DNA of 64,000 bases, from contig NC_069135.1 of the NCBI RefSeq assembly GCF_026914265.1, positions 37,461,946 to 37,525,945 on the forward strand, written 5' to 3'. Below, in pieces: positions 45,464 through 58,479 of this stretch. The first letter of the stretch is position 1, and each line of letters starts with the position of its first letter. Both the position numbers and the translations under genes were made by a program. Below the pieces are notes generated by a model that saw only the letters and a list, made by a program, of their open reading frames with translations, was not told the origin of the DNA and did no database searches. This stretch comes from Mya arenaria. Lineage: Eukaryota; Mollusca; Bivalvia; Myida; Myidae.

Positions 45464-47270
45464 CCACATGTACACCCGGTTATCTCATTTACATCAAATA
45501 ACCTCATGTGTATCATATAACCTCATGTACACCAAGGCGCCACATGTACATCAAGTTACCGCATTTACATCAAATAACCTCATGTGTATCATGTAACCTC
45601 ATGTACACCAAGGCACCACATGTACATCAAGTTACCGCATGTACAACAAATAACCTCATGTGTATCATGTAACCTCATGTACACCAAGGCACCACATGTA
45701 CATCAAGTTACCGCATGTACAACAAATAACCTCATGTGTATCATATAACCTCATGTACACCAAGGCACCAAATGTACATCAAGTTACCGCATGTACACCA
45801 AATAACCTCATGTGTATCATGTAACCTCATGTACACCAAGGCACCAAATGTACATCAAGTTACCGCATGTACAACAAATAACCTCATGTGTATCATGTAA
45901 CCTCATGTACACCAAGGCACCAAATGTACATCAAGTTACCGCATGTACACCAAATAACCTCATGTGTATCATGTAACCTCATGTACACCAAGGCACCACA
46001 TGTACATCAAGTTACCGCATGTACAACAAATAACCTCATGTGTATCATGTAACCTCATGTACACCAAGGCACCACATGTACATCAAGTTACCGCATGTAC
46101 ACCAAATAACCTCATGTGTATCATGTAACCTCATGTACACCAAGGCACCACATGTACATCAAGTTACCGCATGTACAACAAATAACCTCATGTGTATCAT
46201 ATAACCTCATGTACACCAAGGCACCAAATGTGCATCAAGTTACCGCATGTACACCAAATAACCTCATGTGTATCAGATAACCCCATGTACACATCAAGTT
46301 TCCTTACGTGTACCAAGTTAAATCATGTACACCAAGTAACCTCATGTACACCAAGTAACCTCATGTACACCAAATAACCTCATGTGTATCAGATAACCCC
46401 ATGTACACATCAAGTTTCCTTATGTGTACCAAGTTAAATCATGTACACCAAGTAACCTCATGTACACCAAGTAACCTCAAACCTCATGTACACCAAGTAA
46501 CCTCATGTACCCCAAGTAACGTCATGTACACTAATTAACCTCATGTACACCAAGAAACGTCATGTACACTAAGTGACCTCATGTACACCAAGTAACCTCA
46601 TGTACACCAAGTAACGTCAGGTACACCAAGTAACCTCATGTACAAAAAGTGACCTCATGTACACCAAGTAACCTCATGTACACCAAGTAACCTCATGTAC
46701 ACCAAGTAACCTCATGTACACCAATTAACATCATGTACACCAAGTAACCTCATGAACATCCAGTATCGTCATGTACACAAAGTAACCTCATGTACACCAT
46801 GTAACCTCAAGTACCCCAAATTAACTACACATGTACACCAAGTAACCTCATGTACACCAAGTAACCTCATGTACACCAAGTGACCTCATGTACACCAAGT
46901 AACCTCATGTACCCCATATTACCTACACATGTATACCAAGTAACCTCATGTACACCAAGGAACCACATGTACATCCTGTTACCTCATGTATACCAAATAA
47001 ACTCATGTCTACATGTAACCTCATGTACGCATCAAGTTACCTTATGTGTACCAAGTTAAATAATGTAAATCAAGTATCATTATGTACACCCAGTTACCTT
47101 ATGTACACCAAGTAACCTCATATGCAATAAGTAACCTCATGTACACCAAGTAACCTCATGTACACCAAGTAACCTCATGTACACCAAGTAACCTCATGTA
47201 CACCCAGTAACCTCGTGTATCCCAAATTACCAACACATATACACCAAGTTACCTCATGTACACAAAGTAG
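45464..47270. repeat. 19-bp minisatellite array, unit 3, with 76-bp higher-order repeat
   Basis: About 95 units of ATGTACACCAAGTAACCTC type. From about 45500 to 46270 four distinct units (ATGTGTATCATGTAACCTC, ATGTACACCAAGGCACCAC, ATGTACATCAAGTTACCGC, ATGTACAACAAATAACCTC) repeat as a 76-bp block about ten times. From about 46300 on the array is monomeric. Confidence 0.93.
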
Positions 47271-47490
47271 CCTCAATTTCACAAAGTCATGTAATTCTGT
47301 TACGTCCAATTTGCAATATGAAAAACGAATTAACAGTGACGTTTCTTTGTCTGCTTCTTTAGACTCTGATTGGGAAACAACATCGCTATTCATTGGTCAT
47401 ACACGTGTTGAACTAGCTTTACACACACACTTTTTAGATGATATGTCTTCAGTAACCATGTCTGAATGTTTATCGACCAGCTCTCACTAA
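47271..47490 (+). CDS. Open frame of unknown nature after the 19-bp array
   Basis: The frame from 47215 starts in the array, then gives about 66 residues of non-repetitive sequence including INSDVSLSASLDSDWETTSL and HTHFLDDMSSVTMSECLSTS before a stop. Composition is unusually balanced for this window and could be the 3' end of an exon. No homology is recognised, no acceptor is clear, and the reverse strand is open too. Confidence 0.15.
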
Positions 47491-47644
47491 ACCAATTCTG
47501 TTTGTATTGACCATAGCAGTAATTGTTAATGTTTTAGCTCAGTCCTTTCAACGTTTTACATCTTTCTGTATTAAATACATATCTGGTTTATACTTGGACA
47601 GATTTATATATACCATTTCAGAAAATGAACAATAGTAATCAGAC

Positions 47645-50600
47645 TAAGACTGCCGATTTTTATATGTAATGTGTAAGTGTGTCTACCCGAGATGTCGATG
47701 TTATATGTGAGATGAAAGTCATAATCCAACTGAGACTGCCGATGTTATAACGTGAGATGAAAGTCATAATCCAACTGAAACTGCCAATGTTATAACGTGA
47801 GATGAAAGTCATAATCCAGTTGAGACTGCCGATGTTATAACGTGAGATGAAAGTCTTAATCCAACTGAGACTGCCGTTGTTATTTCGTGAGATGAAAGTC
47901 ATAATCCAACTGAGACTGCCGATATTATAACGTGAGATGAAAGTCATAATCCAGTTGAGACTGCCGATATTATAACGTGAGATGAAAGTCATAATCCAGT
48001 TGAGACTGCCGATGTTATAACAAGAGATGAAAGTCATAATCCAACTGAAACTGCCGATATTATAACGTGGGATGAAAGTCATAATCCAGTTGAGACTGCC
48101 CATGTTATAACGTGAGGTGAAAGTTATAATCCAGCTGAGACTGCCGATATTATAACGTGAGATGAAAGTCATAATCCAGTTGAGACTGTCGATGTTATAA
48201 CGTGAGATGAAAGTCATAATCCAACTGAGACTACCGTTGTTATACGTGAGAGGAAAGTCATTACGTGTAATAAAAATCATTATCAAACTACGACTGCCGT
48301 TGTAATACGTCAGAGGAAAGTCATAATCCAACTGAGACTGCCGTTGTTATACGTAAGATAAAATTATAATCCAACTGACACTGCCGTTGTAATACGCGAG
48401 AAGAAATTCATAATCCAACTGAGACTGCCGTTGTTATACGTGAGAAAAAGGTGATTATCCAACTGAGACTGCCGTTGTTATACGTGAAAGGAAACTCATA
48501 ATCCAACTAAGACAGCCGTTGTTATACGTGAGATGAAATTTAAAATCCAACTGAGACTGCCGTTGTTATTCGTGAGATGAAATTTATAATCCAACTGAGA
48601 CTTCTGTTGTTATTAGTGAGAAGAAAGTCATAATCCAACTGAGACAGCCGTTGTTTTTAAGTGAGTTAAAACTCACAAACCAACCGAGAATGTCGTTGTT
48701 TTTACGTGAGTTAAAAGACACAATCCAACTAAGACAGCCGTTGTTTTTACGTGAGTTAAAAGTCATAATCCAACTGAGACAGCCGTCGTTAAACGTGAGA
48801 AAAAAGTCATTATCCAACTGAGACTGCCGTTGTTAAACGTGAGAAAAAAGTCATTATCAAACTGAGACTGCCATTGTTATACGTGAGATGAAATTTATTA
48901 TCCAACTGAGACTTTCGCTGTTATTAGTGAGAAGAAAGTCATAATAGAACTGAGACTGCCGTTGTTATAACGTGAGATGAAAGTCATAATCCAACTGAGA
49001 CAGCCGTTGTTTTAACGTGAGTAAAAAGTCATAATCCAACCGAGACTGTCGTTGTTTTTTTCGTGGAATGATAGTCATAACCATGTTGAGACTGCCGTTG
49101 TTATACATAAGATGGAAGTCACAATCTAGCTGAGACTGCCGATTTTAGCATGTAAGATGAAAGTCATAATCCAGCAAAGACTGCCGATGTTATAACGAGA
49201 GATTAAAGTCATAATCCGACTGAAACTTCCGATGTTATAACGTGAGATGAAAGTCATTATCCAACTAAGACTGCCGATGTTGATACGTGAGATGAAAGTC
49301 ACAATCCAATTGAGACTGTCGATGTTATTACGTGGGATGGAAGTCACAATCCGACTGAGACTGCCAATGTTACTTCGTGGGATGAAAGTCACTATCTGAC
49401 TGAGACTGCCGTTGTTATTCCGTGAGATGAAAGTCATAATCCGACTGAGACTGCCGTTGTTACTTCGTGAGATGAAAGTCATAATCCGACTGAGACTGTC
49501 GTTGTTTATAACGTGAGATGAAAGTCATAATCCAACTGAAACTTCCAATGTTATAACGTGAGATGAAAGTCATAATCCAACTGAGATTGCCGATATTATA
49601 ACGTGAGATGAAAGTCATTATCCAGTTGAGACTGCCGATGTTAAAACGTGAGATGAAAGTCATAATCCAACTGAGACTGCCGATATTATAACGTGAGATG
49701 AAAGTCATAATCCAGTTGAGACTGCCGATGTTATAACAAGAGATGAAAGTCATAATCCAACTGGGACTGCCGAGATTATAACATGAGATGAAAGTCATAA
49801 TCCAGTTGAGACTGCCGATATTTTAACGTGAGATGAAAGTCATAATCCAGTTGAGACTGCCGATGTTATAACAAGAGATGAAAGTCATAATCCAACTGCC
49901 GATATTATAACAAAAGATGAAAGTCATAATCCAACTGGGACTGCCGATATTTTAACGTGAGATGAAAGTCATAATCCAGTTGAGACTGCCGATGTTATAA
50001 CAAGAGATGAAAGTCATAATCCAACTGGGACTGCCGAGATTATAACGTGGGATGAAAGTCATAATCCTGCTGAGACTGTCGATATTATAACGTGGGATGA
50101 AAGTCATAATCCTACTGAGACTGCCGATATTATAACGTGGGATGAAAGTCATAATCCAACTGGGACTGCCGAGATTATAACTTGGGATGAAAGTCATAAT
50201 CCTGCTGAGACTGTCGATATTATAACGTGGGATGAAAGTCATAATCCTACTGAGACTGCCGATATTATAACGTGGGATGAAAGTCACAATCCTACTGGGA
50301 CTGCCGATATTATAACGTGGGATGAAAGTCATAATCCAGTTGAGACTGCCGATGTTATAACAAGAGATGAAAGTCATAATCCAACTGAGACTGCCGATGT
50401 TATAACATGAGATGAAAGTCATAATCCAACTGAGACTGCCGATGTTATAACATGAGATGAAAGTCATAATCCAACTGAGACTGCCGATGTTATAACAAGA
50501 GATGAAAGTCATAATCCAGTTGAGACTGCCGATGTTATAACATGAGATGAAAGTCATAATCCAACTGAGACTGCCGATGTTATAACAAGAGATGAAAGTC

Positions 50601-51540
50601 ATAATCCAACTGAGACTGCCGATGTTATAACATGAGATGAAAGTCATAATCCAACTGAGACTGCCGATGTTATAACGTGAGATGAAAGTCATAATCCAAC
50701 TGAGACTGCCGATGTTATAACATGAGATGAAAGTCATAATCCAACTGAGACTGCCGATGTTATAACGAGAGATGAAAGTCATAATCCAACTGAGACTGCC
50801 GATGTTATAACGTGAGATGAAAGTCATCATCCGACTGAGACTGCCGATATTATAACGTGAGATGAAAGTCATAATCCAACTGAGACTGCCGATGTTATAA
50901 CGTGAGATGAAAGTCATCATCCGACTGAGACTGCCGATATTATAACGTGAGATGAAAGTCATAATCCAGTTGAGACTGCCGATGTTATAACAAGAGATGA
51001 AAGTCATCATCCAACTGGGACTGCCGATATTATAACGTGAGATGAAAGTCATAATCCAGTTGAGACTGCCGATGTTATAACAAGAGATGAAAGTCATAAT
51101 CCTACTGAGACTGCCTATGTTATAACGTGAGATGAAAGTCATCATCCGACTGAGACTGCCGATATTATAACGAGAGATGAAAGTCGTAATCAAACTGAGA
51201 CTGCCGATATTGTAACGAGAGATGAAAGTCATAATCAAACTGAGACTGCCGATTATATAACATGGGAAGAAATTTATAATTCAACAGAAACTGCCAATGT
51301 TTTTACGTTAGATTTAGCTCTAAATCTTACAAAGATCGTGATTTTAACTGGAGTTATCTAACGGAGATTGTCCTTGTTATAATTTGGGACTTTAATCTCA
51401 TTCTTACCAAGATTGTCGTTGTTAAATCGTGGGATGTCAGGTTAAACTTAACCGAGATTGTCGAGAGATAGCAGTCTTTATGCAACTGAGACTGTCGATG
51501 TTAAAGACGAGATGCAAGACTCAATCTTACCCATAATTTG
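47645..51540. repeat. 45-bp minisatellite array (variant of the 44-bp family)
   Basis: About 80 copies. The unit holds GAGACTGCCGATGTTATAAC, then GTGAGATGAAAGTCATAATC and CAACT, one base longer than the 44-bp family. The ends (48240-49140, 51290-51540) are degenerate, with GTTGTTATACGTGAG variants. The core at about 50100-51200 is very uniform and there alternates pairs such as CATGAG and CAAGAG. Confidence 0.95.
49952..51238 (-). other. 428-codon repeat-encoded open frame within the 45-bp array
   Basis: Because 45 bp is 15 codons, the minus strand stays open and would encode about 28 copies of MTFISRYNIGSLSWI-like 15-mers. Similar shorter frames lie at 47660-48331, 49126-49482 and 49460-49798. 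There is no flanking coding exon, signal peptide or promoter that I can see. The simplest view is an accidental frame in satellite DNA; expression cannot be judged here. Confidence 0.3.
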
Positions 51541-52240
51541 ATGTGATGATGTTTTTGAATCAATCTCGTAAATACACATAGTACTTAAATTGAATAAAAT
51601 CAACCAGCTTGTTTTCTGTAAATAATAAGCGCCAACCTATTATTGAGCACCAGATCTAGTTGTGATAAAGATATCAACTGTTCGTTTGTATGATCACTTA
51701 TCCGCTTAATTGGTTCTTTTGTTTAAGGTTTTACAGATATGAGACAAACTTAAAACTATATCAGGCTACTGTTTAATTGTAATTGATTACGAAAAGCATG
51801 TTGAACGTTTAAATAGTCCTCAAAAGGTCCATATTGTTACAAATAGTTAAGGTCATATAAAACAGCTTAAAATTGATATCGTTGGCTTTTTGCCTCTTCA
51901 TAAATTGATCGCATAATATACAGAGTTTCTTATTTCATATCAGATGTAATTCCTTTAACAAAATACATGTATGCGATACTTATCTATTCATATCATCATA
52001 AATTTTTCCTACGGTCTAAGCATACTAATGTAACCAAACTGCACAACAATAAGAAAGATCTGCTGGATAGTCCTAAAGAAAAGAACAGAACAAAACAGAT
52101 ATTTTATTAAGATTTACACTAACCTATATCGTCTAATCACATACTAATTCACTTAAATATGTCATGTGTATGTACAAGGCAAGTTTAAAGTTGAACAAGT
52201 ATTTGTGTTACAAAAGACGGCAGTGTTAGTTTATAGTATT
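51541..52240. other. Decayed 3' flank of a TRIM-NHL gene
   Basis: The stretch near 51990-52060 (CATATCATCATAAATTTTTC, GGTCTAAGCATAC) resembles the copy 1 3' flank near 7710-7790, which leads directly to the gene relic. No coding frame. Confidence 0.45.
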
Positions 52241-52312
52241 TAATTAACTTGATTGCAAGAAGTGTGTCTTTGTATCCGCCGACAATCAGAGAGGAAGGGC
52301 GGCTGCTGAAGC
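52241..52312 (-). pseudogene. TRIM-NHL gene 3'-end relic (copy 4)
   Basis: About 70 bp match the last 24 codons of copies 1-3 (SSRPSSLIVGGYKDTLLAIKL). The usual end KLN-stop is altered to KLIK. Upstream of it, at about 52313, homology ends abruptly in unrelated sequence. The rest of the gene is gone. Confidence 0.8.
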
Positions 52313-53799
52313 ATATACCAATCGGTCATAAAGACGCATGGCTTGTTGTTGTTTATTTAGATTTGTTGTTGTTTATTAAGAAGCCATGTAAGTGCCCCGG
52401 GGCTGTTGGTTTGGACCCAGGACGCAGGTTTTGTCTTTGGTTTACTTTGATATGTTCATTGGTATCTTGCAACGGGTGTAGGAAAATGTACAATGACAAA
52501 CTGTGCAGAAATGATATTCTAATAGATTATTTATTGTCATTGGCGTTTTGTTAACATGCATACAGTAATTTATATGACTCAAAACATAAACATTATATTA
52601 CATTCAATATTTAAGATATAAATTCATTTTGATACACACCTTGGTCAAGGTCGCCAACCATTTATTCGCCCTTTTTCAACTCCTCTTCCATGTCGCCAGA
52701 TTTCTCCGCTGTTGGCGACGGCCGACACCTAGTATTTGAAAAAATAACGACAGAAACGTCATCGTTACATTGCCTCGGATCAGAAGTCATTTTGATAACT
52801 CTTTTAAGGCAATTTTCCATATTGTCGCCAGAAATTGACTTCATTGACGAAAGTCAAGCTAAAACAAATGTCAACAAACAGTCGCTACGCGTCTTGTTTT
52901 GGAAATGACTTTGACATCAAGAAAACTGGACAATGTAATACATCGTGCTAACTGTATACCTTTGTGTGTGTGTTTCTTATTTTTTAACAATATCTTAGTC
53001 TTTTTGTTAACCCTTGTTTGTTTGTATATGTTTCTGTTTATTATGAAACGATTGGGTTGTATAATAATTGATTGATATACAATTTGCTGTATTAGATTTC
53101 ATGATTCACCTTAGGTCACGTTTGACGTCATGTGACGTTTGTTTAGCTATCATGTGTTATATCTTAATAGCTTCAAAAACTAGTGCCAAGTACGTTATTT
53201 GTATAACAATTAAAACACTACATGTTTGAAAATGAACGATCTATCTTGAATGAAGGAATATTGTTATGTTAAAGACAATCTGATATATTTGCACCTTAAC
53301 TTCAATATTTTAGGATATGTTTGAATCATCTCGTATTAATAAACATGTAGTTTGAAATGTGTTTATATTGTTAAATTTATATTGTACCAACAAGCCATGA
53401 AAAACTTAAATCAACATGCATCAAGTCGTCACTGCTCGCCAAGGGAGATTACTACGCGGGACGTTTATAAACCAAAAAGTGTTAACGTACCGAGTCACTC
53501 ATCTTTAAGGGGAAAAGTTGGAATTGAATTCAATACTTGATACTCAAGGCCGTTCTAATATTAAACTTCGTTATCAATTAAAGTATATATGTTTTTAATA
53601 AAACACACAGTACTTCACATTGTATCGTGCAACGTGGAAACTATCAAAAGCATTCTTCTGCAATTCATGAACTGGTCCCTAAGTGGGAGCTCTATGTTTG
53701 ACAATATCAAAAACAAACTAATAAAGAATTGTTGTCATAAGCGTTAAAGAGATTATTTTTCCCGCGTTATTGTGACATAAAACGATAAACTTTTTCCGG
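52313..53799. other. No supported gene
   Basis: Unique-looking AT-rich sequence. Open frames of 60-101 codons (for example 52249-52554, 52690-52908, 53352-53540) lack recognisable domains, and the first begins in the gene relic on the wrong strand. Confidence 0.4.
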
Positions 53800-54672
53800 T
53801 AACGGTCGGATCGTTCGGACTGCACCTGCCATTATAGTGAATGAATAGTCGCAATAGAGCCGAAACTGATAACTCTAAACGTGGGAAGTACTAAGTCTAA
53901 CAGAGACTCTCGATGTTAAACGTAACATGTACGTCTCAGTCTAACGGACACTGTCGATGTTATATGTGAGATGTAAGTCTCAATCTAACCGAGACTAACG
54001 ATGTTATACGTGAGAAGTAAGTCTTATTCTTACTAAGACTGTCGATGTTATACGTTTAGTGTTTTTTTGTGTTTTTGGTTTGTGCTCTGGAGATTCTATC
54101 TTTCAAAATTGATTTGAGTATACGTTCACAACTTCGTATTCATTATTCCAAAAACTAGTTGTCTATGGTTCATGTGCACCCTATCACCGACATTGAATAA
54201 AGAGATTGTTTTATTATTGTTCGATTGCAATTCACTTGACTGTATGTGAAATACACAAGTAAATCTCCATCATTTTTCAATCGAATTGTCAACGAATTAA
54301 TTGATGCCAAAACGAGTTTGATATAAAGCGTTCATTCGCTTCGTTTTGAATAAATTTCACAAAAAGGAAGCAATATAACAAATAAGAATACATTAATATG
54401 CTCGTCAATAAGTAATATATACACACGATTTTTTTTTAATAATGTATACTCATCAAAAAGAACATAATGCTACCAGTAGTTTATGTCATATTAAATTGAC
54501 CCAAATTTGATAAAATATACGTATTCACAAAAGGCTTTTAGATTCCTATCATATTACTTATAACCAGGTGTCGAAACACAACAATTTTATATAACAATAC
54601 TGCAATGAACTTTGCAACAGTTAGGAAAATCCAAGTTCGATAGTACCAAATCAAACACTGATAGTTTTAAGC
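53800..54672. repeat. Orphan 3' flank of a fifth TRIM-NHL copy
   Basis: In order: GCACCTGCCATT and GTCGCAATAGAGCCGAAACT (as at 41100-41150), four 44-bp units (53890-54060), TTGAATAAAGAGATTGTTTT (poly(A) region), then TTTAGATTCCTATCATATTA and GATAGTACCAAATCAAACAC as at 7700-7835. It stops where the coding sequence should begin. Confidence 0.75.
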
Positions 54673-55170
54673 AAAAGACCGGTGATGAGAAAGGTTGAAG
54701 GGATATGAGCGTTGTGTTGAATATGGAACACTTAGACCCAGGAGATTCATACTTAGTATGCAGATTGATCGTGACCAGTAAATATCCCCTATTGATTCTG
54801 AGGACAATGGTGGAGGTCGCAGTGACATTGAGCTGAAAAATGGTATCCCCTTAATAATTAAAATCCTTTGTACTAAGGACTTTATACATGGTATGCAATT
54901 GATTTTGAGATCAGCACACGTAGGTTAAAGGTGGTGACATTCAGTTTAAAAGCGCTATGTTGGCGTCGACCTTAAGATGAATCATTGTTTCCGCTCAATA
55001 CCTAAAGGTCGCAGTGACCTTGAGGCAAAACAAATGAATGGCTAAAGAATGCTCCCATCCAGGAACTTCATACATAGAACCAGGAACTTCATACTAGGTA
55101 TGCAGGTTAAAAATGACCAGTAGATGATCCTATATTTATTCGTCTTCAGTCCAAAAGTAGAAAAATCATG
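54673..55170. repeat. Degenerate repeat with GACCAGTAGATGACC words
   Basis: Phrases such as GACCAGTAAATATCCCCTAT and AGGTCGCAGTGACCTTGAG recall the repeat units inside the long direct repeats (2490-2880, 62640-63120). Old and decayed. Confidence 0.45.
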
Positions 55171-56500
55171 TCCATCATTAATTATTTCTCATCAACGACC
55201 AATGGGTGAGAAATGACCTTTTTCAAAGCAATATATAGTTCTCCATAATATCTTCCTGTATTTAAAATCAACAAATAAATACAATATGGTTAAATGTTTT
55301 GTGTCTTTTTGGTGTTAAAAGGTGACCGGTTGTATATCCTATATTAAGCACACGTACCTGGTATAAACGTATAAAAAGTAACTTTATGAAATCAATGATA
55401 TACATGTATATTGATAACCAACTACAATTCTATATAATTTATATTTGTTCTATGCTGTATTAATTGTTTTGTTTTAGTCGGATGACATTTGTCAAATATA
55501 TATGCAAAATTGAACATTTAAGTATGGGGGGGGGGAGAAATTCTGTATTACCACCTTATATACCACTGGCAATACGTACGAAAACATTTGATGGTCAATA
55601 AATACTAGCTAGCTGTCCTCAACAGCTTGCACTTAGCTTGAATAACAAAACTTTCAGATGTTGTATTTTTGGATAAGTAAATCGGATGTCTGATAATCGA
55701 TTATGATTACACTTTAGTTTCCCAGTAACTTTTTTTAAAAAGAAATGGGGAGGGGGCACTCATTTTTTTCAACTGCCTTATTTCTTTCGTATTTTAAATT
55801 AAAAACGATGATAAAGGCGTTGTTCTTAGAGAATGTATTCTACAAGGAACTCATTTTCAGTATAAGTAAGGTGTCTATCTTCGTTTAAATGTGTAAAATG
55901 ATTGTTAAAATTTGATTTTAATTCATATATAATCTTAATAAATGTTTAGTTCAACTTTCATCTATGATTATTTCAAACTATAATGTTTTCTAATTACTTT
56001 TGACCAACATTGTAAGAAATGTTACACAGCCATTAACGATGCCGGTAAAGTTAAAAGGTAGTTGGTGGTTGGTGGTTGGGGATTCGAATTGTTTTCTTCT
56101 TATTTCGTGGTTAAAAAGGTACACACATACAAAAACAAGCCATTTGTATGTTAATGCATCTACACACATGTTTATTCTTGACAAACACTGGCTTAATGCA
56201 CCTGTATTTCGAAAATTCGCAAGTCGGATATTCAACAATTTCCAGTCGGTTATTCGCGTATTTTCAACTCCCAAACAGTTGGGGATTCAGATTTTTTTAA
56301 GGTTAAAAGGAAAACATTTAATGTTTTGGGTCTTGTATTTATGAATACATATGCATCTTCGTAACAAACACAGTTTTGAATCACCTTTATGCGTATATTT
56401 GCCAGTCGGATATTCGACCATTTCCAATGGATTATTTGGGAATATTCAACTACTAACCAGTCAGTAGTTTGGAATTCAGATTATAGTATGGTAACATGTC
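55171..56500. other. No supported gene
   Basis: AT-rich. A G run (55527-55536) and overlapping open frames on both strands at 55990-56344 are present. Neither frame has a recognisable domain. CAGTCGGATATTCG-like phrases recur near 56220, 56240 and 56400, an old local duplication. Confidence 0.4.
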
Positions 56501-56504
56501 CTAA

Positions 56505-57860
56505 CAACGTTGTTTAATGCCCCAACGATATGGTATTATGTCCTGAAGACATGGTATTATGTCCTTACGACATGTAATTATGTTCTAACGACATAGTATT
56601 ATATTCTAATGACATGGTAGTATGTCCTAACGACATCGTATTATGTCCTAACGACATGGTATTATGTCCTAACGACATAGTATTATATTCTAATGACATG
56701 GTAGTATGTCCTAACGACATCGTATTATGTCCTAACGACATGGTATTATGTTCTAACGATATGTTTTTATGACCTTACAACATGTTATTATGCCCAAACA
56801 ACATGGTATTATGTCCTGACGACATGTAATTATGTTCTAATGACATTGTAATATGTCAAATTGACATGGTGTTATGTCCTTGCGACATGTTATTATGTCC
56901 TAACGACATTGTAATATGTCAAATTGACATGGTGTTATTTCCTTACGACATGGAATTATGCCCCAACAACATGGTATTATGCCCTGACGATACAGTATTA
57001 TGTTCTAACGACATGGTATTATGTCCTAACGACATAGTATTATATTCTAACGACATGGTAGTATGTCCTAACGACATCGTATTATGTCCTAACGACATGG
57101 TATTATGTTCTAACGATATGTTTTTATGACCTTACAACATGGAATTATGCCCCAACAACATGGTAGTATGTCCTAACGACATGTAATTATGTTCTAACGA
57201 CATTGTAATATGTCAAATTGACATGGTGTTATGTCCATACGACATGTTATTATGTCCTAACGACATTGTAATATGTCAAATTGACCTGGTGTTATGTCCT
57301 TTCGACATGGAATTATGTCCTAACGACATTGTAATATGTCAAATTGACAAGGTGTTATGTCCTTACGACATGGAATTATGTCCTAACGATATTGTAATAT
57401 GTCTAATTGACATGGTATTATGTCTTAACGACATGATATTTTGTCCATTCGACATGGTATTATGTCCTAACGACATGGTTTTATACCCTAACGACATTGT
57501 AATATGTCAAATTGACATGGTGTTATGTCCTAACGACAGGGAATTATATCCTAACGACTGAGTATTATGTCCTTACGACATGGTTTTATCTCCTAACGAC
57601 ATAATATTAGGTCCTAACGACATGGTAGTATGTCCTAACGACATGGTATTATGTCCTAAAGACATGGTATTATGTCCTTACGACATGGTATTATGTCCTA
57701 ACGACATGGAATTATGTCCTTACGACATGGTATTATGTCCTAACGACATTGTATTATGTCCTAAAGAGATTACATTATGTCCACATGGTATTATGTCCTT
57801 ACGACATTGTTATATGTCCAATTGACATGGTATTACATCCAATAAAAAATAACAGCATTG
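56505..57860. repeat. 21-bp minisatellite with hairpin-forming units
   Basis: About 64 copies of a unit like GACATGGTATTATGTCCTAAC. Each unit boundary contains ATGTC-CTAAC-GACAT, a 5-bp inverted repeat around 5 nt. Variants such as ATATGTCAAATTGACATGG keep the complementary ends. Blocks of several units recur (compare 56560-56770 with 57000-57130). 21 bp is 7 codons, so long open frames (MVLCPND repeats) appear without implying a gene. Confidence 0.93.
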
Positions 57861-57918
57861 TCAGTTTGACATAAGAACATGTCTATTCCACATATATACA
57901 CTTATATATTACTAAGAA

Positions 57919-58290
57919 ACAAGGTTGTTGATGCGGTAGAATTGAATAATTTAAATGCATAATCGTGTTTAACTCATACATTTCATTATAAACACAAAAA
58001 ATATATGTTTTGTGTTCAGATAAAAACATATAAGCCTTCATAAAAAAAATATACCTACGTGGCCACAAAATACCCAGTAAACAGAGAGCCAACATATCGC
58101 TAATTTTATATTTGTGCCTAAATGTTTTATGGATGTTTGCATGCTATTTGTTTAATAAATGGAGTTTAAACTAAATGATATGCATGTTTTAGTCTTAATC
58201 ATAACAGTCAAATGAGTAAAACACAATTATGCTGCATACTAATAAAGAAATTCTTTTTGGCATCAACACTATAGTGTGCGCCTTTAAAAC
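57919..58290. mobile_element. MITE of the CCTATATTGTGCGCC family, outside the genes
   Basis: The right terminus GGCATCAACACTATAGTGTG followed by CGCCTTTAA and the interior CTACGTGGCCACAAAATACC identify the family. The left terminus is degraded. It shows the intronic MITEs belong to a dispersed family. Confidence 0.6.
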
Positions 58291-58479
58291 TTAACGGTAA
58301 ATACCGCCTGTACATTTACACCAGACTTCAAACAATCTTAGAGCAATGCTTCCTTTTTTTGACGCACCAGAATGAACTGAAATGGACACAATAAAACTAT
58401 AATTGGTATGACAAGAAATTATTATCAAGCACAACAAATACAACAGATCGAATGCTTCACATATACGTAAAGTCGAACA

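Noticed and set aside
55990..56344. Overlapping frames of 94 and 114 codons on opposite strands
   Set aside because: Neither shows a family motif or splice signals, and their mutual overlap suggests low stop density by chance.
56866..57825. MVLCPND repeat proteins of 81-112 residues
   Set aside because: Arises from a 21-bp unit that is a multiple of three and is interrupted by stops several times; no flanking exon.
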